Shown: one piece after another, positions 8,270 to 14,736 of the stretch | Layout: every line of letters starts with the position of its first letter | Position numbering within the stretch: position 1 is the first letter of the stretch | NCBI GenBank assembly: GCA_025999775.1 | Contig: BNXT01000004.1 | Span: forward strand, 1 to 25,220 | DNA: 25,220 bases | From: Bacteroidia bacterium | GTDB taxonomy: Bacteria > Bacteroidota > Bacteroidia > Bacteroidales > P3 | Reading direction: 5' to 3' | Made by a program: the position numbers and the translations under genes | Notes under the pieces: model-generated | The model's input: only the letters and a program-made list of their open reading frames with translations | The model's database searches: none | Told to the model about the DNA's origin: nothing

Positions 8270-8294
8270 TTGAGAGTGGAGAATTGAGAATTAG

Positions 8295-8319
8295 GGGTGG
8301 GTTTTGCCTGCCCTTTTTT
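8295..8319 (+). terminator. Rho-independent terminator after the giant surface protein gene
   Basis: GGGTGGG (8295-8301) pairs with CCTGCCC (8307-8313), seven pairs of which two are G-T, around a five-base loop. TTTTTT (8314-8319) follows. It lies 26 bp past the stop codon at 8269. Confidence 0.7.
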
Positions 8320-8322
8320 CGT

Positions 8323-8412
8323 AATTGAGAAATGTAGAAATGTAGAAATTCCCCCACATTATTCATTGTTAATTGTTAATTGTTCATTATTCATTATTTA
8401 TTATTCATTACC
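8323..8412. repeat. Simple-repeat spacer between convergent genes
   Basis: After the terminator come GAAATGTA units (about 8330-8350) and then an AT-rich array of ATTGTTA, ATTCATT and TTATTCATT units (about 8361-8412). The array runs over the stop codon and the last codons of the minus-strand transketolase gene (stop at 8401-8403). No gene is seen here. Similar low-complexity runs are often seen between Bacteroidales genes, in my recollection. Confidence 0.5.
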
Positions 8413-9366
8413 ATTCTTCCTATTCTTGGCGTTTTGGACGGCATGGACAATACCAGTAACGTTGAGATGGTGTAAATCCAACAGTTCTTGAGGTTTACCG
8501 CTTTCTCCAAACCTATCTTTTACAGCGAGCATTTCTATTGGGGTTGGGGCTGTACGACTAAGTAGATTTGCAATACTATCACCCAATCCGCCGTAAATAC
8601 TATGTTCTTCCACCGTAACTACAGCGCCTGTTTTGAGCGCTTGTGAAAGTATCAATTCCGTGTCTAATGGTTTAATTGTATGTATGTTAATAACGCTGAC
8701 GTGAATGTTCTGTTTTGCTAGTTCTTCGGCGGCTAATAGAGCAGGATATACGAGGTGTCCGCAGGTAAACACAGCGACATCTCGCCCTTCGTGCAATACG
8801 ATGCCCTTTCCTATATGAAAGTCGTCGTCTTTAGATGTGAAATTCGGCACTTCGGGGCGACCTAAACGCAAATAGCAAGGTCCTTGCCATTCTGCAATCG
8901 CGAGTGTAGCTTGATAGGCTTGGTTATGGTCGCACGGCACAACGATAGTCATATCCGGTAACATCTTCATTAAGCCAATATCTTCTAATGTTTGATGTGT
9001 TGCTCCGTCTTCGCCGACTGTCAACCCTGCATGCGTTGCTGCTATTTTAACATTTTTCTGCGAATACGCCACCGATTGTCGTATTTGGTCGTACACGCGT
9101 GCCGTCGCAAAATTAGCAAACGTGGAAGCGAAAGGAATCTTTCCATTAATCGCCAATCCTGCCGCGATACCAATCATATTGGCTTCGGCAATACCCACTT
9201 CAAAAAAACGCTCTGGATACGCTTTTGCAAAAGCTCCCATCTTTACAGAATCTCTCAAATCGGCAGTTAAAGCTACCACATTAGGATTACATCGACCTGC
9301 TTCTAACAAACCTAACCCATACCCTGATCGGGTGTCCTTTTTTTCGGTAACAGTGTAGTCTATCAT
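8401..9366 (-). CDS. Transketolase, C-terminal subunit (pyrimidine-binding and C-terminal domains)
   Basis: This is the second half of a split thiamine diphosphate transketolase. With the N-terminal half at 10759-11649 it would move two-carbon ketol units between sugar phosphates in the cytoplasmic non-oxidative pentose phosphate pathway. The 321 residues show TADLRDSV (about 34-41), EVGIAEANM with the likely cofactor-activating Glu61, FASTFANFATARVYDQIRQSVAYS, THAGLTVGEDGATHQ, and a C-terminal domain with VVTVEEHSIYGGLGDSIA. Length fits stand-alone C-terminal subunits. Its ATG overlaps the stop of the VWA gene by four bases (ATGA), so translation is probably coupled. 1-deoxyxylulose-5-phosphate synthase or a dehydrogenase E1 beta subunit are less likely, because the partner clearly matches the transketolase N-half. 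Confidence 0.88.
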   Translation of the reverse strand: MIDYTVTEKKDTRSGYGLGLLEAGRCNPNVVALTADLRDSVKMGAFAKAYPERFFEVGIAEANMIGIAAGLAINGKIPFASTFANFATARVYDQIRQSVAYSQKNVKIAATHAGLTVGEDGATHQTLEDIGLMKMLPDMTIVVPCDHNQAYQATLAIAEWQGPCYLRLGRPEVPNFTSKDDDFHIGKGIVLHEGRDVAVFTCGHLVYPALLAAEELAKQNIHVSVINIHTIKPLDTELILSQALKTGAVVTVEEHSIYGGLGDSIANLLSRTAPTPIEMLAVKDRFGESGKPQELLDLHHLNVTGIVHAVQNAKNRKNGNE

Positions 9367-10757
9367 AATTTTACAAACATTGTTTTTCCTGATTCTATAG
9401 TAAATGTACGTTCTATAGTTGCAGCGGAACGGTTGACGTACTTTGAACGAACGATCACACGGTAGCGTCCGGGTTGAAGGTTCAGTGTTTCTTGCTTATT
9501 TTTTTCATCCATATTACGAATAAGCGTTAATTGATTATTAGATTCCACAAACAAAAAACCTTGTCCTTCCATGGCTTTCTGAATGACGGCAATACCGGGC
9601 ATCGGTATTTCGACCGTCGTTATAGTGCTTTGATTGACCTGAATACCGTACAAATTGATACGTGGCAATGTTAGTATCTCAATATCATAGCGCCCCACCA
9701 GATAGCGTTCTTCGTAGTTAACATTCTGAACGTTAATGGTTTCAAGGCTTTCATTTCTGCGTATGATACAGGGTGTGGTCTTAGCTGTCGATGATTGTGA
9801 GCCGTTCATCACTACGCGGAGTAAGCCCTGTGGTGCATCCGCCGCTATGATATTATGTTTGCCGGGTATAAGTTCGATAGAATCTACTGCCACAGGTGGA
9901 ATAGTCTGTACAACCATCCTGTAGGTAATCAAGGGGTCTAAGGTTACGGTATCGGGAACACCGCGACTATTGATGGTATGCACGTAATTATACTTGATAG
10001 CGCCCGATTTTTGGTCATAAAAAGTCATGTTAACATTCGTCTCGCTCGGTTTGTTATTGGCATCAAACAGGTTGACTTGGGCTGTTGTTGATTCCAAGGC
10101 TTCGGAGATAGCAAAATTTAAAGCATCCAAAAATTGCGATTCTTCGGCAGCGTCAAAATACTTACCCACACAGCCAAACGCTTCGCCAAAGTCTTTACCG
10201 ATACCAATAACGAAAGGTTTCAACGCTATGCCGCGTCGTTGCAGATATTCAGAAGCTAAGCACGGATCACCGGCACATTCTTCGATACCATCCGTAATCA
10301 AAATAATCACATTACGACAGTTCTCACAATCCGGAAAATCATCCGCTGCTTTTTCAAGCGAATACGCTATTGGCGTACCGCCACGAGGCACTAAACTACG
10401 AATGCGTCTAATTATAACCTGTGCATTGTTTTTAGCGAACGGCACCTCAAGCCTCGTATCGCTGCAATCTATCGGTGGATACTGCCTTTGATGCCCATAC
10501 ACACGTAACGCCAACTCAAGGTTGGGGGTTTCTTTAAGGGAGTCTAAAATTTTTGAGATCAATTGTTTGGATATGTTTATCTTTGTATCGCTTTGCCAAC
10601 GGGCATTCATGCTATTGGAGCAATCGTAGATAAACAAGATACGCGTAACAACCTGAGGTTGTTCATCCTCTTTAGTCGCAGGGGACTGAGCGTTCATTGG
10701 ATTGGGTATCAACCAATACAAAAGCGCTATCAAACAATATAGACTATAATATTTCAT
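9363..10757 (-). CDS. Secreted VWA-domain protein encoded between the transketolase halves
   Basis: The start was set at the ATG at 10757, one base after the stop of the upstream gene; a TTG further up (10775) is less likely. The 464 residues begin with a signal peptide (YYSLYCLIALLYWLIPNPMNA, cleavage about residue 23) without a lipobox. A VWA domain follows at about 38-230 with a complete MIDAS: D45, S47 and S49 in DCSNS, T128 in GGTPIAYS, and D156 in ITDGIEEC. Paired Cys residues (for example DCEN-C, EECAGDPC) suggest disulfides outside the cytoplasm. The remaining half is beta-rich, with repeated short segments ending in GRYDIEI and GRYRVIV that resemble PEGA-like domains. The function is unknown, probably metal-dependent protein binding in the periplasm or at the surface. 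It sits in the tktN-tktC operon with no evident metabolic link. Confidence 0.85.
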   Translation of the reverse strand: MKYYSLYCLIALLYWLIPNPMNAQSPATKEDEQPQVVTRILFIYDCSNSMNARWQSDTKINISKQLISKILDSLKETPNLELALRVYGHQRQYPPIDCSDTRLEVPFAKNNAQVIIRRIRSLVPRGGTPIAYSLEKAADDFPDCENCRNVIILITDGIEECAGDPCLASEYLQRRGIALKPFVIGIGKDFGEAFGCVGKYFDAAEESQFLDALNFAISEALESTTAQVNLFDANNKPSETNVNMTFYDQKSGAIKYNYVHTINSRGVPDTVTLDPLITYRMVVQTIPPVAVDSIELIPGKHNIIAADAPQGLLRVVMNGSQSSTAKTTPCIIRRNESLETINVQNVNYEERYLVGRYDIEILTLPRINLYGIQVNQSTITTVEIPMPGIAVIQKAMEGQGFLFVESNNQLTLIRNMDEKNKQETLNLQPGRYRVIVRSKYVNRSAATIERTFTIESGKTMFVKL

Positions 10758-10758
10758 T

Positions 10759-11649
10759 CTATTGGTAATCACCAAGTGTTTCCGTCAATTGAGCTAAAGC
10801 TTGTTGCGTTTGTTCGGCATTGGTAACGGAGCCGTGCCATTTATTGTCGCCAGCCATGAAGTCCACGCCATGCCCCATTTCTGTTTTGAGTAGGATGATT
10901 ACCGGTTTTTTTTGTCCACAGAGTGTTTTAGCATAATACAATGCTCTTTGAACTTCCGAAACATCATGACCCGGCACATGGAGTGTTGTCCATCCGAAGG
11001 CGGTCAGTTTGTCCTGTAAATTACCGAGACTGCACACTTCGTCGCAGGTACCATCAATTTGCAGGTTGTTATAGTCTATCACCGCAATAAGATTATCCAC
11101 TTTTTTGGCGGCAGCGTACATCAGCGCCTCCCAATTTTGACCTTCTTGAAGTTCGCCATCGCCACACAACACATACACCAAATTTGCATCATTATCCAAT
11201 TTTTTGCCTAATGCAGCGCCAATAGCCACCGACAACCCCTGACCGAGTGAGCCTGAAGCCGCACGGATACCGGATAACATAGGGCTTGGATGCCCTTGCA
11301 AGCGTGTCCCTATCTTACGAAACGTTGCCAATTCGTTGACGGGGAAGTAGCCTCGTCGTGCCATCACAGCGTACAACACCGGAGAGATATGCCCATTGGA
11401 CAGAAAGAACATATCCTCACCCCTACCTGACATTTGGAATTTGTCAGGCTCAATATTCATCACATTAAAAAAAAGCGTAGTCATAAAATCAGCACAACCC
11501 AGCGAACCGCCCGGATGCCCCGATTTGGCGTCCGAAGTCATTCGTATAATATCCCTACGTACCTGCATCGCTATCGCTTGCAATTCTTCTATACTTTTCA
11601 TATATACATAATCAGCATCAGCGGAGAGACTGGGATTGATAATTTTCAT
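10759..11649 (-). CDS. Transketolase, N-terminal subunit (thiamine diphosphate pyrophosphate-binding domain)
   Basis: This is the first half of the split transketolase and the first gene of the operon. The 296 residues show SGHPGGSLG (43-51), NGHISPVLYA with H87, LQGHPS with H120, and the thiamine diphosphate/Mg motif GDGELQEGQNWE...NN (163-195). Residue 17 is an in-frame Met (ATG at 11601, MKSIEELQAIAMQVRRD), which matches where family members usually begin, so the true start may be 11601 (280 residues). The stop (TAG at 10759-10761) is one base before the next gene's ATG. A well-spaced promoter lies at 11733-11764. Confidence 0.88.
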   Translation of the reverse strand: MKIINPSLSADADYVYMKSIEELQAIAMQVRRDIIRMTSDAKSGHPGGSLGCADFMTTLFFNVMNIEPDKFQMSGRGEDMFFLSNGHISPVLYAVMARRGYFPVNELATFRKIGTRLQGHPSPMLSGIRAASGSLGQGLSVAIGAALGKKLDNDANLVYVLCGDGELQEGQNWEALMYAAAKKVDNLIAVIDYNNLQIDGTCDEVCSLGNLQDKLTAFGWTTLHVPGHDVSEVQRALYYAKTLCGQKKPVIILLKTEMGHGVDFMAGDNKWHGSVTNAEQTQQALAQLTETLGDYQ

Positions 11650-11732
11650 TCATAACACCTTGTTTTTCAAGTAGTTGTATTTTCTAAAAATGCCCCTACG
11701 TCCCCAAAACGTATCTGCGGAGATTGGGACTG

Positions 11733-11764
11733 CAAATTTACAAAAAAAATCACAATTGTACAAA
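11733..11764 (-). promoter_or_regulatory. Bacteroidota-type promoter of the transketolase-VWA operon
   Basis: On the minus strand TTTG (11764-11761) is followed after 20 nt by TAAATTTG (11740-11733), matching TTTG-N19/20-TAnnTTTG. The predicted start is near 11727, giving a leader of about 80-125 nt depending on which start codon of the transketolase N-half is used. Confidence 0.65.
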
Positions 11765-11775
11765 CAATTTTGATA

Positions 11776-11824
11776 TAAAAAAACAGCCTTGTTTTCCTAC
11801 CCGAAAGTTTGATGACAAGGCTGT
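11776..11824 (-). terminator. Rho-independent terminator downstream of the 11851-12228 ORF
   Basis: A perfect 10-bp inverted repeat, ACAGCCTTGT (11783-11792) and ACAAGGCTGT (11815-11824), encloses a 22-base loop. On the minus strand the stem is followed by a run of about seven T (11783-11777). It sits 27 bp past the ORF stop and just upstream of the operon promoter at 11733-11764, so it insulates the two transcription units. It also supports the ORF at 11851-12228 being transcribed. Confidence 0.7.
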
Positions 11825-11850
11825 CTCTGTGACGTGAATGAGAATCTTTG

Positions 11851-12228
11851 CTACATGTTGTTTTTTAATTCCTTAAATCCGCAAGCCCAAAAGTTTGTAG
11901 TTTGTAAAATTATATGACTAACTATGCGATAAAACAGGTAAGAAAAAGGCAAATATTTTTTTGCAGCTACCGTTTCAATAATCTCTTTGGAATACGAACC
12001 GGCATCCATACGAGCATTCCTGATTTTAATAGCATGGTCAAGCAATATTTTATAGGCTCTAAGTAGTGTCTCTGCCTGACAAAGTTTTACATTAGCATTA
12101 CCATCTCTGTTTTCGTAATAAACAATCATATTACCGATTGTTGCGACACCACCAAAGTAACCGGTATTCATTTTATAGGTCTTTTTTGCATCCCATTTTT
12201 CGTGTGCAGTAATTTGTATCGTAGTCAA
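11851..12228 (-). CDS. Hypothetical protein, 125 residues
   Basis: I do not recognise this protein. The open frame starts at a TTG (12228); an in-frame ATG at 12171 (MNTGYFGG, 106 residues) is an alternative. Visible content is a short beta-like N-terminal part (IQITAHEKW, GGVATIGNMIVYYENRDG), then helices rich in Ala, Leu and Lys (VKLCQAETLLRAYKILLDHAIKIRNARMD) and a hydrophobic stretch near the end (YLFYRIVSHIILQTTNFWACGF). A strong terminator follows on the same strand. There is no clear promoter, and an imperfect TATCTTGA overlaps the TTG. It could be a degraded remnant of a longer gene. Confidence 0.45.
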   Translation of the reverse strand: MTTIQITAHEKWDAKKTYKMNTGYFGGVATIGNMIVYYENRDGNANVKLCQAETLLRAYKILLDHAIKIRNARMDAGSYSKEIIETVAAKKYLPFSYLFYRIVSHIILQTTNFWACGFKELKNNM

Positions 12229-12276
12229 GATAGTAATATTCGCCTTCTATTAACTGTCCTGTGAGAATTAAGGATA

Positions 12277-12296
12277 TGACATTCACACTTCACACT
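12277..12296 (-). repeat. Dispersed AGTGTGR-type repeat, copy 1
   Basis: On the minus strand this reads AGTGTGAAGTGTGAATGTCA. It matches 17613-17632 on the plus strand at 18 of 20 positions (G in place of A at two sites). Here it lies between genes, upstream of the tRNA-His promoter. The copy at 17613 is inside a coding region. Confidence 0.5.
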
Positions 12297-12329
12297 TCAC
12301 TCTCAAAAAAGATTTCACACCCAAAAGTG

Positions 12330-12359
12330 TTTGTAGTTTAAATTTTTTTTGTAACTTTG
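12330..12359 (+). promoter_or_regulatory. Promoter of tRNA-His
   Basis: TTTG (12330-12333) and TAACTTTG (12352-12359) are separated by 18 nt, close to the Bacteroidota consensus. Start of transcription is expected near 12365, about 14 nt before the tRNA. Confidence 0.65.
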
Positions 12360-12378
12360 CGCTCGTAATTCAGCAAAT

Positions 12379-12456
12379 GGTGATTGTAGCTCAGTCGGTT
12401 AGAGCATCAGATTGTGATTCTGAGGGTCGTGGGTTCGAGTCCCATCTGTCACCCCA
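12379..12456 (+). tRNA. tRNA-His (anticodon GTG)
   Basis: A full cloverleaf can be drawn. Acceptor GTGATTG (12380-12386) pairs with CTGTCAC (12446-12452). The D stem is GCTC/GAGC, the anticodon stem TCAGA/TCTGA with loop TTGTGAT and anticodon GTG at 12414-12416, and the T arm GTGGG-TTCGAGT-CCCAT. The base before the acceptor is G (12379) and the discriminator is C (12453), giving the extra G-1:C73 pair that marks tRNA-His. CCA is encoded (12454-12456). The acceptor stem has a T-G wobble at pair 5-68 and a T-T mismatch at pair 6-67. Confidence 0.96.
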
Positions 12457-12458
12457 AA

Positions 12459-12491
12459 GCATGGAAAGAGCGTGTACTTTCCAGCGTTTTT
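12459..12491 (+). terminator. Terminator after tRNA-His
   Basis: TGGAAAG (12462-12468) pairs with CTTTCCA (12477-12483) around an eight-base loop. GC/GC can extend the stem past a bulged A, and TTTTT follows at 12487-12491. It ends 14 bp before the start of the next gene, which therefore may depend on read-through from the tRNA promoter. Confidence 0.6.
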
Positions 12492-12505
12492 AATAACATA
12501 GTACT

Positions 12506-12979
12506 ATGGAAAATCCGTTTAAAGAATCAACACTACCACAGCGTTCGGGACCGTTGACGCTCCTTTGCGTTCTCACATTTATTGGGAGCGGGTTTACTTT
12601 GTTAAGTAACGCTATACCTGCGTTTTTTTATGATACGATGATGTCCACGGCTCTGGACGCTACGGATATGCTCGAATCGGAGCAGCTATCGGCCTTGGTG
12701 GAACAGTCGGTTACTATGATGGAAAAAGCGGGAATCTTTTTCTTTATAGTGAATATGTTGCTTAATGGTGTTTCACTACTGGGCGCTATTGGTATGTGGA
12801 AAGTAAAAACACAGGGATTTCAACTTTATGTCGTGGCTCAGTTGTTGCTATTGTTAGTACCCATGACCTTTGGCGTAGCGAAGTTTCCTGCTACATCAAA
12901 CATTGTGCTCACATTGTGCTTTATTACGTTGTATGTCCTCACGCTGCGCAATATTGGGCTTTTCAGAAAAGAGCAGTAA
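12506..12979 (+). CDS. Small four-helix integral membrane protein of unknown function
   Basis: The 157 residues contain four likely transmembrane segments, at about 17-41 (LTLLCVLTFIGSGFTLLSNAI), 75-97 (GIFFFIVNMLLNGVSLLGAIGMW), 105-122 and 129-148. A polar, acidic loop lies between helices 1 and 2 (DATDMLESEQLSALVEQ). The N-terminus is polar with a Pro-Phe motif (MENPFKES). No family with a known role was recognised; similar short membrane proteins occur in Bacteroidota. It follows tRNA-His by 50 bp and converges with the GldB-like gene, with four bases between their stops. Confidence 0.75.
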   Translation: MENPFKESTLPQRSGPLTLLCVLTFIGSGFTLLSNAIPAFFYDTMMSTALDATDMLESEQLSALVEQSVTMMEKAGIFFFIVNMLLNGVSLLGAIGMWKVKTQGFQLYVVAQLLLLLVPMTFGVAKFPATSNIVLTLCFITLYVLTLRNIGLFRKEQ

Positions 12980-12983
12980 GTTT

Positions 12984-14027
12984 TTAGGGTCGATAGCCGG
13001 ATTGACTAAGGATGCTTTGACTATCGTGCAAACGAAATAGTCCGGGCAGTGTTTGATTTGTTTTATCCATGTAGCGCTTCACAATTTGATAGCCGATAAA
13101 CCAGCCGACCCGTCCGGGTGATTCCGGAAAAAGTGTGATAGTTGGACTTTCGTCAATAAATTTACGGATTTTGAAATAGTCTTCTTCAAAGAGTAACTTT
13201 TCTTTTATAAAATAAGCCCACATCATTGTTTCGTGCTTTTTGCACCACTGCCATTGTGATTTATTGTAGCCAAAGTATAGCCATTCGTCTGTTTTAGGAA
13301 GCATTTGGGACAAGAAATACGCCACTTTTCCTTGCAGGATGAGGTGGTCAAGCATGGTACGCAGCGGTTGTTGCTGTCCGAGTTCATAGTTGGCAACGGC
13401 ACGTAGGGCGTCCGGTACCAAATTTGGAGTACCTAAGCGTGCGGAAATATAAACTGGAATGGCAATGTCGGTATAGTGTTTGTAGTTAGCGCCAAGATAC
13501 ATGTCAATGCCAATAATCAGTAGGGAATCTTGAAAGATGACGCGGTTTTCGTAATCTAAATACGATAAATAGGTGTAAACATCGGGTATGCTATGACCTT
13601 CATGAAAGGTGGATACGTAGCGATCCAAGCCGTCAAAAAGGGTGTTTTCAAAGGCTTTGAAGTTCGGATATTGTTTCTTAATATCGGCTAAGATTTCTTT
13701 AGCACGTTCGTCGGCAATAAACGATTTTATCTCGTTTTGCACTTCTTTTTTTGAAATATCAGCGCCTTCGATGAATACGGGATAGGTGGCTTGCAATTGT
13801 TTAAATGCTGTTTCAAGATGCGCCGTATCAAGATTCATAAAAGCAAGTTCATAGCGATGAATTTGAGCCTGTTTAGGTGTTTCTACGGCATCGGAGGTAC
13901 TGGTGGCAACGGTAACAGACGACGCTGTGGCAGTATTGTTTTTCACTGAGGGATGACAGACCGACAACGTACAGAGACTCAGCGTGGTTAGAACGATACT
14001 ATATGAGAATTTCCATCGTTTCATCAT
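12984..14027 (-). CDS. GldB-like lipoprotein (gliding motility GldB family)
   Basis: The 347 residues begin with a signal peptide (FSYSIVLTTLSLCTLSVC) ending at Cys24. The lipobox is LSVC, with Val rather than Gly/Ala/Ser before Cys, so lipidation is likely but not certain. A low-complexity Thr/Ser/Ala linker follows. The main domain has segments I associate with the GldB family: LDRYVSTFHEGHSIPDVYTYLSY, DSLLIIGIDMYLGANY, GKVAYFLSQMLPKT, WAYFIKEKLLF and PGRVGWFIGYQIVKRYM. GldB is an essential gliding component in Flavobacterium; related proteins also occur in non-gliding Bacteroidales, so motility should not be inferred. The gene starts directly after the stop of the beta-barrel gene (TAAATG), so the two form an operon. 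Confidence 0.72.
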   Translation of the reverse strand: MMKRWKFSYSIVLTTLSLCTLSVCHPSVKNNTATASSVTVATSTSDAVETPKQAQIHRYELAFMNLDTAHLETAFKQLQATYPVFIEGADISKKEVQNEIKSFIADERAKEILADIKKQYPNFKAFENTLFDGLDRYVSTFHEGHSIPDVYTYLSYLDYENRVIFQDSLLIIGIDMYLGANYKHYTDIAIPVYISARLGTPNLVPDALRAVANYELGQQQPLRTMLDHLILQGKVAYFLSQMLPKTDEWLYFGYNKSQWQWCKKHETMMWAYFIKEKLLFEEDYFKIRKFIDESPTITLFPESPGRVGWFIGYQIVKRYMDKTNQTLPGLFRLHDSQSILSQSGYRP

Positions 14028-14648
14028 TTATAAAAGCTTGAAACCAACAGTAACATTTAGAATTTTATTCTTGGTTTTTAGGTCTTGAATTTTATATATC
14101 CGCGTGGCGCCCCATTCGTAGCCTACATCAGCGGTGAACCGACCTATGTCGAAGCCCGCGCCTATCTGAAAACTAAGTATGTGCGTGTTTTTTTCGACAA
14201 AATCGCTCAAAGAATTGGAGTTTTTAAGCAAGTTGTAATTTTCTTTGTACGTAAACGACACAACGGGACCTGTGTAGAACCGCATACAGAAGACATTGCT
14301 GTGAAAGAGACGCAACCCAAATAGAATAGGCGCATCAATGCAGTTGTAATTGACACTTTGAAAGATAGAATCAGCATACTCATCACGTATGGAGGCAAGC
14401 ACGCCACCTTTTCGTGTCAGATAGCACCCCGGCTGAATATAGAGTATGTTGCCAATCTCAAAACGCAAGGCTACGCCAAGTGTGTAATTGTTTTTAGCTT
14501 CAGACTTAAGCACTTCGCTTTCTATAAAATCGCTAAAGACCTTTGATGATGTCATCCCAACCGCAGGTATGAGATGTACGTCTCCCAACATCCGAAAGGG
14601 TAGGCAGGATAGAACTGAAAAGAATATCAAAATACCTAATTTTTTCAT
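14028..14648 (-). CDS. Outer-membrane beta-barrel protein (PorT-like / OMP_b-brl family)
   Basis: The start was set at the ATG at 14648, because MKKLGILIFFSVLSCLPFRMLG is a signal peptide and the longer frame upstream runs into the 5' leader. The 206 residues show alternating strand patterns typical of eight-stranded barrels: YTLGVALRFEIGNILYIQPGCYLTRKGG, NYNCIDAPILFGLRLF, FYTGPVVSFTY, HILSFQIGAGFDIGRFTADVGYEWG and LNVTVGFKLL with a terminal hydrophobic strand. The YL..KGG and IDAPIL motifs are usual in this Bacteroidota family. It is transcribed from the minus-strand promoter at 14703-14733 and is followed without a gap by the gldB-like gene. Confidence 0.8.
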   Translation of the reverse strand: MKKLGILIFFSVLSCLPFRMLGDVHLIPAVGMTSSKVFSDFIESEVLKSEAKNNYTLGVALRFEIGNILYIQPGCYLTRKGGVLASIRDEYADSIFQSVNYNCIDAPILFGLRLFHSNVFCMRFYTGPVVSFTYKENYNLLKNSNSLSDFVEKNTHILSFQIGAGFDIGRFTADVGYEWGATRIYKIQDLKTKNKILNVTVGFKLL

Positions 14649-14657
14649 AATAATTAC

Positions 14658-14688
14658 TTTGTCGGTTTGATAAAAAGTTGTACCTTTG
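14658..14688 (+). promoter_or_regulatory. Promoter of the plus-strand beta-barrel gene at 14737
   Basis: TTTG (14658-14661), 19 nt, then TACCTTTG (14681-14688) is an exact match to the Bacteroidota consensus. The start is predicted near 14694, about 43 nt before the ATG. The promoter lies within the 5' leader of the opposite gene. Confidence 0.75.
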
Positions 14689-14702
14689 CAACCTAATTTA
14701 TA

Positions 14703-14733
14703 CAAAGGTACGAATTTTTTTTAATATGTCAAA
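14703..14733 (-). promoter_or_regulatory. Promoter of the minus-strand beta-barrel/gldB-like operon
   Basis: On the minus strand TTTG (14733-14730), 19 nt, then TACCTTTG (14710-14703) is also an exact match. The start is predicted near 14697, about 49 nt before the ATG at 14648. This promoter faces the one at 14658-14688, and the two -7 boxes form a dyad (TACCTTTG at 14681 and its complement at 14703). Confidence 0.75.
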
Positions 14734-14736
14734 ATT

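Noticed and set aside
10027..10491. Plus-strand frame of 154 codons
   Set aside because: It is antisense to the VWA gene, whose signal peptide, MIDAS residues and overlaps with both transketolase genes are clear.
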